Made by a program: the position numbers and the translations under genes. Below, in pieces: positions 7,718 through 13,175 of a stretch of 15,900 bases of DNA. Within the stretch, counting starts at the first letter, position 1. Each line of letters opens with the position of its first letter. The notes under the pieces were generated by a model. The model saw only the letters and a list, made by a program, of their open reading frames with translations, was not told the DNA's origin and searched no databases. Source of the DNA: CAZXWK01 sp964644675 (lineage in GTDB: Bacteria; Actinomycetota; Coriobacteriia; Anaerosomatales; JAAXUF01); contig CAZXWK010000045.1 of NCBI GenBank assembly GCA_964644675.1, positions 1 to 15,900 on the forward strand. The letters run 5' to 3'.

Positions 7718-7739
7718 CAAGACTTATACAATCCCTCAA
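7711..7739 (-). promoter_or_regulatory. weak candidate promoter for the osmolyte transporter operon
   Basis: On the minus strand, TTGAGG, 17 bases, then TAATGA. A better -10 match, TATAAG at 7728-7723, overlaps the spacer but has no good -35. Either choice puts the start site about 105-115 bases ahead of the binding-protein ATG. This is the most AT-rich patch of the 7605-7860 divergent region, which otherwise shows no gene. Confidence 0.3.
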
Positions 7740-7860
7740 CACCGCGAATTCTCACCGAGCCCCCCGCGCCGAACGTGCCGGCGAACCGCCCTCAACGAGC
7801 GATGACGGAGCCGCTCGCGGGTAGAGATGATGGGTGCCGCCGACTCCGGGGGAGACCACC

Positions 7861-9207
7861 ATGCCCGACTACGACCTCATCATCATCGGAAGCGGAGTGG
7901 CGGGCCGGACCGCCGCCGACGAGGCGCTTGCGGCGGGGCTCCGGACCGCCATCGTGGAGCAGCGAGAGTTCGGCGGGACCTGCGCGCTGCGCGGTTGCGA
8001 GCCCAAGAAGCTCCTGGTCGCGGCCGCCGAGACGGTCGAGACGGCGGTGGACCAGCGCGGCAGGGGCGTCGGGGGCGAGGCCGTGCTCGACTGGCCCCGG
8101 CTCGCGGCCTTCAAGCGCACGATGACCGACCCCTCCCCCGCCGCGCTCGAGAGCTACTACGCCGGGCAGGGCGCGCAGGTGCTCCACGGCACGGCGGCCT
8201 TCACCGCACGCGATCGGCTCGCCGTGACCCGCGACGCACGCACCGCCGAGCACCGCGCCGACCGCTTCCTGATCGCGACCGGTGCCGCGCCTGCTCCCCT
8301 CGGCATCCCCGGCGCCGAGCTGGTGGCCGACTCGGAGGCGTTCATGGCGCTCGAGCAGCTGCCGCGGCGCGTCGCGTTCGTCGGCGGCGGCTACATCTCC
8401 TTCGAGTTCTCGGCGCTGGCGCGTGCGGCGGGCTGCGAGGTCACGATCGTCCACCGGAGCGAGCGTCCCCTGCGCGAGTTCGACCCCGATCTGGTCGAGA
8501 TGTTGGTCGCCGGCTACCGGGACCGCGGCATCCGCGTGCTGCTCGGCACGCCCGCGGCACGCGTGCGACGGGGGGACGGAGGCATCGAGGTCGAGCTCGC
8601 CGACGGCTCCGTCGTGGCGTGCGACCTCGCGGTCCACGGTGCCGGCCGGGTCCCGGACCTGGACGGGCTGGCGCTTGACGCCGCCGGCATCTCCCGGGGG
8701 CGGCACGGCATCGAGGTCGACGGCTCGATGCGCAGCACGAGTTCCGAGCGCGTCTGGGCGGCGGGCGACGCTGCCGCGGTCGGGATGCCGCTGACCCCGG
8801 TCGCCGTGGCGCAGGCACGGGTCGCGGTCCGTTCGATGCTCGGCGACGCCGGCGCGCGCTTCGAGCCCGCGACGGTGCCCTCGGCAGCGTTCACGCATCC
8901 GCCCCTCGCGACCGTGGGCCTCTCCGAGGAGCAGGCGCGGTCCGCAGGCATGGACGTGACCGTGAAGCTGACCGACACCTCCGACTGGTGGTCCTCGAAG
9001 CGCATGGGCCTGCGCCACACGGGTGCCAAGACCATCCTCGACCGCGCGACAGGCCGGGTGTTGGGCGCCGCGCTGCTCGGACACGGTGCCGACGAGGTCG
9101 TGAACCTCTTCGCGCTCGCGATCGCGCGGGGGGTGACGGGCGCCGAGCTCAAGGAGCTGCTGTGGTCGTACCCGACGGCCGGCTCCGAGATCGTCTACCT
9201 CCTGTGA
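7861..9207 (+). CDS. FAD/NAD(P)-dependent disulfide reductase family protein with atypical active site
   Basis: A 448-aa flavoprotein of the class I pyridine nucleotide-disulfide reductase family (glutathione reductase, lipoamide dehydrogenase, mercuric reductase). The FAD site is GSGVAG at residues 10-15. The redox pair is C41 and C46 in GGTCALRGCEPKK, a variant of the usual GGTCxNxGCxPSK. The second dinucleotide site is VGGGYISFE at about 174-182, followed by HRSERPLREFD; arginines here suit NADPH as in glutathione reductase, which is inference. The second FAD motif AAGDA is at about 300-304. The C-terminal dimerisation domain ends in YPTAGSE (437-443), where active enzymes have HPT and a Glu, so the catalytic His is Tyr. 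The start is ATG 7861 with GGGGGAG upstream. Substrate is unknown. It is divergent from the transporter and 106 bp ahead of mqnE. Confidence 0.85.
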   Translation: MPDYDLIIIGSGVAGRTAADEALAAGLRTAIVEQREFGGTCALRGCEPKKLLVAAAETVETAVDQRGRGVGGEAVLDWPRLAAFKRTMTDPSPAALESYYAGQGAQVLHGTAAFTARDRLAVTRDARTAEHRADRFLIATGAAPAPLGIPGAELVADSEAFMALEQLPRRVAFVGGGYISFEFSALARAAGCEVTIVHRSERPLREFDPDLVEMLVAGYRDRGIRVLLGTPAARVRRGDGGIEVELADGSVVACDLAVHGAGRVPDLDGLALDAAGISRGRHGIEVDGSMRSTSSERVWAAGDAAAVGMPLTPVAVAQARVAVRSMLGDAGARFEPATVPSAAFTHPPLATVGLSEEQARSAGMDVTVKLTDTSDWWSSKRMGLRHTGAKTILDRATGRVLGAALLGHGADEVVNLFALAIARGVTGAELKELLWSYPTAGSEIVYLL

Positions 9208-9240
9208 GTGCACCGCTTGCCGCGCGCCGTACGGGTCACG

Positions 9241-9269
9241 CTGGCATGCTCGCGGCGAGGAAGCATATC
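9241..9269 (+). promoter_or_regulatory. weak candidate promoter ahead of mqnE
   Basis: CTGGCA (4 of 6 to TTGACA), 17 bases, then CATATC (3 of 6 to TATAAT), within the 106-bp gap between the flavoprotein gene and mqnE. The match is poor; mqnE might instead be read through from the flavoprotein gene. No terminator-like hairpin with a T-run was seen in the gap. Confidence 0.2.
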
Positions 9270-9313
9270 CTTGGAGCGCACGTTCTTGTCCCGACACCCG
9301 GCTGGAGCCTTCA

Positions 9314-10504
9314 GTGACCCTGTTCAATCTCTCCGATCCCGCCCTCGCCCCCATCGCCGAGAAGGTCGTCGCCGGCGAGCGGCTCACGCGCGAGGACGGC
9401 ATCGCGCTCTACGCGAGCAACGACCTGATCGGCATCGGGACGATGGCCGACTACGCCCGCCGGCGCATCAACGGCGAACGCGTCTACTTCATGGTCAACC
9501 GCCACATCAACCCCACCAACATCTGCCGCAACCGCTGCAAGTTCTGCGCGTTCGCCCGCAGCGAGGGCGAAGAGGGCGCCTACGAGATGACGCTCGACCA
9601 GATCGCCGAAGCGGCGCGTGAAGGTGCCGCCGACGGCGCGTATGAGATCCACATCGTGAGCGGCCTGCACCCCGAGTGGAGCTACCAGTTCTACCTCGAC
9701 ATGGTCGCGCGCACGCGGGCGGCTGTGCCCGACACGGTGATCGTGCAGGCGTTCACCGCGGTCGAGATCGAGCACATGGCGATCATCAGTGGGAAGTCGA
9801 CGCGCGAGGTGCTCGCGGACCTCAAGGCTGTCGGCCTGGACGCGTTGCCCGGCGGCGGCGCGGAGATCTTCAGCGACCGCACCCGCATGGAGGCCTGGGA
9901 CAAGAAGACCAAGTCCGACGCGTGGTTGCGCATCCACGGCGAGGCGCACGAGCTGGGCATCGCGACCAACTGCACGATGCTCTACGGCCACATCGAGACG
10001 CAGGAAGAGCGCGTCGACCACCTCATCCGGCTGCGCGAGCAGCAGGACAAGACCGGCGGCTTCCTCGCGTTCATCCCGCTCGCGTTCCACCCGGCCAACA
10101 CTGAGCTCGCCGACCTCCCCGCGACCACGGGCTTCGACGACCTCAAGACGCTCGCCATCGCCCGTCTCATGCTCGACAACATCCCGCACGTCAAGGCGTT
10201 CTGGATCATGCTCGGCCTCAAGGTCGCGCAGATCTCGACGGCGTTCGGCGTGGACGACCTCGACGGCACGGTCGTCGAGGAGAAGATCACGCACATGGCC
10301 GGCGCGACCACGCCCGAGGCGCTCTCCAAAGACGACCTCGTCGGCATGATCGAAGAGACCGGCCACGTCGCCGTCGAGCGCGACACGCTCTACCGTATCG
10401 TGCGCAGCTACGCCGAGGAGCACACGCGCCCCGACTGGGACGCGGGACCGATCGGCGCCCCGCCGCGTGTGGGCGTCGCGAAGGGGACGGTCGCGAGCGG
10501 GTAG
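9314..10504 (+). CDS. mqnE: aminofutalosine synthase MqnE (radical SAM)
   Basis: MqnE joins 3-[(1-carboxyvinyl)oxy]benzoate, the MqnA product, with the adenosyl group of SAM to give 6-amino-6-deoxyfutalosine, the second step of the futalosine route to menaquinone. The protein is 396 aa. The radical SAM cluster motif CRNRCKFC gives C71, C75 and C78 (CX3CX2C). Family stretches include FMVNRHINPTNIC, HIVSGLHPEWSY, ALPGGGAEIF and FIPLAFHPANTEL. The start is GTG 9314 with GGAG six bases upstream. It is separated from MqnC by resemblance to MqnE at HPEWSY and FHPANT and by the Mqn context; the two are homologous. The C-terminal tail after about residue 370 is Gly/Pro-rich and looks unstructured. 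It begins the cluster mqnE-lipoprotein-mqnA-mqnC, with 40 bp to the lipoprotein gene. Confidence 0.95.
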   Translation: MTLFNLSDPALAPIAEKVVAGERLTREDGIALYASNDLIGIGTMADYARRRINGERVYFMVNRHINPTNICRNRCKFCAFARSEGEEGAYEMTLDQIAEAAREGAADGAYEIHIVSGLHPEWSYQFYLDMVARTRAAVPDTVIVQAFTAVEIEHMAIISGKSTREVLADLKAVGLDALPGGGAEIFSDRTRMEAWDKKTKSDAWLRIHGEAHELGIATNCTMLYGHIETQEERVDHLIRLREQQDKTGGFLAFIPLAFHPANTELADLPATTGFDDLKTLAIARLMLDNIPHVKAFWIMLGLKVAQISTAFGVDDLDGTVVEEKITHMAGATTPEALSKDDLVGMIEETGHVAVERDTLYRIVRSYAEEHTRPDWDAGPIGAPPRVGVAKGTVASG

Positions 10505-10544
10505 GGTCCGCGGCCGACCGGCAGCACAACCGAGGGGAGAACCG

Positions 10545-11183
10545 ATGAGCGCATCGCACGTGCGTCGAACGCTCGCCGTCCTGCTGGGGCTGGTCCTGCT
10601 TGCGGCCGCCGTCGGCCTGATCGGCTGCTCGGCCGAGAAGAGCGCGGACTCCGGCGCCGGCACCGAGGCGCCCAAGGAGGAGCCGTACACGCCACCCGAG
10701 AAGCCCGAGGCCCCCAAGTACTCGTCGTGGGTCGTCAGCATCGTCGACGACCAGGAGTCGTCGCAGGGCGGCATGACCTACACCATCGCGCTCAATCTCA
10801 ACGCCACCAACCCGACGCCGTACAAGTACGGAACCTACACGGGCACGGCGACCGCCAAGACCACCACCACCGGCAACATCAAGTACGGCACCCTCGAGGC
10901 CGAGGCGATCGCGAACAGCACGCAGCTGGAGTTCACGCTCAACGACCCGGAAAGCGGCCAGGACCTGGCCTCGCTCAACACCGACGCGCTCACGTACTCC
11001 GGCACCGGCACCATCACGATGAAGGCCGCCGGCACCGCACACCTGAGCGGCGCCTCGGGCGGCTTCGCCAACACCTCGGCACAGCCATTCACGATCACGG
11101 CCACCGGCGACAAGGTCACGATGGACATCACGATCGACGGCAAGAAGTTCACCTTCAACGGCACCATCAGCGGCAGGGAGTAG
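10545..11183 (+). CDS. lipoprotein of unknown function inside the menaquinone operon
   Basis: I do not recognise the family. The 212-aa product has a clear lipoprotein signal: HVRR, a hydrophobic core at about residues 10-26, and lipobox LIGC with Cys28 as the anchor. A charged, Pro/Glu-rich linker of about 30 residues follows (APKEEP, PPEKPEAP). The rest is Thr/Gly/Asn-rich with alternating hydrophobic residues (TYTIALNLNAT, GTYTGTATAKTTTT, VTMDITIDGKKFTF), which suggests an all-beta domain on the outer face of the membrane. Apart from the lipid Cys there is no cysteine, so no CXXCH haem site or thiol chemistry. ATG 10545 has GGGGAG seven bases upstream. Its stop is 2 bp before mqnA, whose ribosome site lies inside this gene's last codons, so the two are probably coupled. 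A link to quinone metabolism is context only. Confidence 0.8.
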   Translation: MSASHVRRTLAVLLGLVLLAAAVGLIGCSAEKSADSGAGTEAPKEEPYTPPEKPEAPKYSSWVVSIVDDQESSQGGMTYTIALNLNATNPTPYKYGTYTGTATAKTTTTGNIKYGTLEAEAIANSTQLEFTLNDPESGQDLASLNTDALTYSGTGTITMKAAGTAHLSGASGGFANTSAQPFTITATGDKVTMDITIDGKKFTFNGTISGRE

Positions 11184-11185
11184 GC

Positions 11186-12025
11186 ATGCCGACACGCCCG
11201 CGTCTGGGACACATCCAGTTCATCAACTGCCTGCCGCTCTACTACGGCATGGTCAAGAACGACGTGCTGCTCGACGTCGACCTGGTCAAGGCGAACCCCG
11301 CCGACCTCGCCACCGACCTCCTCGACGGCACCCTCGATCTCGCCCCGATCCCCGCGATCGAGTACGCGCGTCACGCCGACGAGTTCGTGCTGCTGCCCGA
11401 CATCGCGATCTCGAGCGACGGCGAGGTGCAGTCGATCCTCCTGGTCTCGAAGGTTCCTGCCGAGGAGCTCTCGGGACACACGGTCGCGCTCGCTGACAAC
11501 TCGCGGACCTCGGTCGTTCTCGGCCGCATCCTCCTCGCCCGGCGCTGGGGTGTGACGCCCGACTACGTCGACATGCCGCCGGACCTGCCGGCCATGCTGC
11601 GCGACGCCGACGCCGCCCTGCTCATCGGCGACGAAGCGATCCGCACCTACTGGGATCAGCCCGAAGGGCTCTTCACCTACGACCTGGGTACCGAGTGGAA
11701 GTCGTGGACCGGCCTCCCCTTCGTCTTCGCGGTCTGGGCGGTCAGGCGCGACTACGCCGACACGGACCCCGCGGCGGTGCAGCGCGTCGCCGAGGCCCTC
11801 AACGGCTCCCTCGACTACTGCCGCGCACACCTCGACGACATCAGCGAGTACGCGGCCCGCTGGGAGCAGTTCTCGGCCGAGAAGTTCCGCAGCTACTTCG
11901 ACGCGCTGCAGTTCCGCTTCGAGCCCCGCTACCGGGAGGGCCTCGCGCGCTACCTCGCCGAGGCGCACGCGATCGGCCAGCTCGAGAACGAGCCGCGTAT
12001 CTCGGTCTTCGGGGAGGACGCATGA
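11186..12025 (+). CDS. mqnA: chorismate dehydratase MqnA
   Basis: MqnA removes water from chorismate to give 3-[(1-carboxyvinyl)oxy]benzoate, the first committed step of the futalosine pathway. The 279-aa protein has the periplasmic-binding-protein-like fold of the family but no signal peptide, so it acts in the cytoplasm. Landmarks are LGHIQFINCLPLYYGM at the N-terminus, the LDLAPIPAIEYARH stretch, DIAISSDGEVQSILLVSK, the DNSRTSVVL substrate-site segment, LLIGDEAI and the TGLPFVFAVWAV stretch. ATG 11186 has AGGGAG five bases upstream, lying in the end of the lipoprotein gene. Its stop overlaps the mqnC start in ATGA. Length and motifs look complete. Confidence 0.96.
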   Translation: MPTRPRLGHIQFINCLPLYYGMVKNDVLLDVDLVKANPADLATDLLDGTLDLAPIPAIEYARHADEFVLLPDIAISSDGEVQSILLVSKVPAEELSGHTVALADNSRTSVVLGRILLARRWGVTPDYVDMPPDLPAMLRDADAALLIGDEAIRTYWDQPEGLFTYDLGTEWKSWTGLPFVFAVWAVRRDYADTDPAAVQRVAEALNGSLDYCRAHLDDISEYAARWEQFSAEKFRSYFDALQFRFEPRYREGLARYLAEAHAIGQLENEPRISVFGEDA

Positions 12026-13161
12026 TCACGCCCGCCTCGCCACGACAGGCAGCAGCTGCACTCGCGAACAGCGCGGCCGCCGGCGACCTGCGGCTTACGC
12101 CCGACCAGGCGCTCATGATGCTCGAGCACGGCGACCTGCTGGAGCTCGCCTCGGCAGCCAACACGATGCGCCGCCGCATCGTGCCCGGCGACGAGGTCAC
12201 CTTCATCGTCGACCGCAACGTGAACTACACCAACGTGTGCGTCTCGGGGTGCCGGTTCTGCGCCTTCTACCGCTCGGCGACCGACGCCGATGCCTACGTG
12301 CTCACGCGCGAGGAGCTCGCGACCAAGGTCGCCGAGACGATCGACCTCGAGGGTACGGCGATCCTGCTGCAGGGCGGCATGCACCCCGACCTCGACATCG
12401 AGTGGTACGAGGGCATGCTCCGCGACATCAAGACCGACCACCCGAGCATCCACGTGCACGGCTTCGGCCCACCCGAGATCGTGCACATCGCGCGGATCAG
12501 CGGCATCACCACCGCCGAGACGCTCGCGCGCCTGCGGGCTGCCGGCCTCGACTCGCTGCCCGGCGGCGGCGCCGAGATCCTCGTCGATCGCGTTCGCGGC
12601 CACGTGAGCCCCAAGAAGGCCACGAGCGACGAGTGGCTCGACGTCATGCGCGAGGCGCACAAGCTCGACATCTCGACCACGGCGACGATGATGTTCGGCG
12701 GGCTCGAGACGCTTCAGGAGCGCGTCGAACACCTCGCACGCGTCCGCGAGGTGCAGGACGAGGCGGTCGCCGCCGGGCACGTGGGCTTCCGCGCGTTCAT
12801 CCCGTGGAGCTTCCAGCCCGGCAACACCGCGCTCGCCGAGGACGAGTTCGCCGCACGCGGCGAATGGATGAGCGCGGCGAGCGGCTGGGAGTACCTCAAG
12901 ACCCTGGCGGTCTCTCGGCTGTTCCTCGACAGCGTCCGCAACATCCAGGCGTCGTGGGTCACGCAGGGCGGCAAGGTGGGGCAGGTCGCCTTGGCGTTTG
13001 GCGCGAACGACCTCGGCTCGACGATGATCGAGGAGAACGTCGTCGCCGCGGCCGGCACGCGCTTCATGCTCGCCCGCGACGAGCTGGTCCGCCTGGTACG
13101 GGACGCGGGCTACACACCCGTGCAGCGCGACACGCTCTACCGAGAGGTACGACGCTTCTAG
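12022..13161 (+). CDS. mqnC: cyclic dehypoxanthinyl futalosine synthase MqnC (radical SAM)
   Basis: MqnC closes a ring in dehypoxanthine futalosine to give the cyclic intermediate that goes on to 1,4-dihydroxy-6-naphthoate, the aromatic core of menaquinone. The protein is 379 aa. The cluster motif CVSGCRFC gives C73, C77 and C80 (CX3CX2C). Family stretches include NVNYTNVC, LLQGGMHPDLDIEWY, HGFGPPEI, LPGGGAEILVDRVR, MMFGGLET and FIPWSFQPGNT; the last two and QGGMHPDL separate it from its homologue MqnE. The start is ATG 12022, overlapping the mqnA stop by ATGA, with GGAGG four bases upstream. It is the last gene of the cluster seen here and converges with the propeller gene 14 bp further on. 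Confidence 0.96.
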   Translation: MITPASPRQAAAALANSAAAGDLRLTPDQALMMLEHGDLLELASAANTMRRRIVPGDEVTFIVDRNVNYTNVCVSGCRFCAFYRSATDADAYVLTREELATKVAETIDLEGTAILLQGGMHPDLDIEWYEGMLRDIKTDHPSIHVHGFGPPEIVHIARISGITTAETLARLRAAGLDSLPGGGAEILVDRVRGHVSPKKATSDEWLDVMREAHKLDISTTATMMFGGLETLQERVEHLARVREVQDEAVAAGHVGFRAFIPWSFQPGNTALAEDEFAARGEWMSAASGWEYLKTLAVSRLFLDSVRNIQASWVTQGGKVGQVALAFGANDLGSTMIEENVVAAAGTRFMLARDELVRLVRDAGYTPVQRDTLYREVRRF

Positions 13162-13175
13162 CGCGGCCTCGGCGT

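Noticed and set aside
7605..7742. Upstream extension of the binding protein to the in-frame start at 7742
   Set aside because: The lipoprotein signal and GGAGG ribosome site place the start at ATG 7604; the 46 extra codons are not signal-like.
6015..7805. 596-codon plus-strand frame across the permease and binding-protein genes
   Set aside because: Antisense shadow of two genes with clear family motifs; no recognisable domain or ribosome site.
7792..9402. 536-codon minus-strand frame opposite the flavoprotein gene
   Set aside because: Composition is His/Arg/Gly-rich as expected from the reverse of a GC-rich gene; the plus-strand protein has full disulfide reductase motifs.
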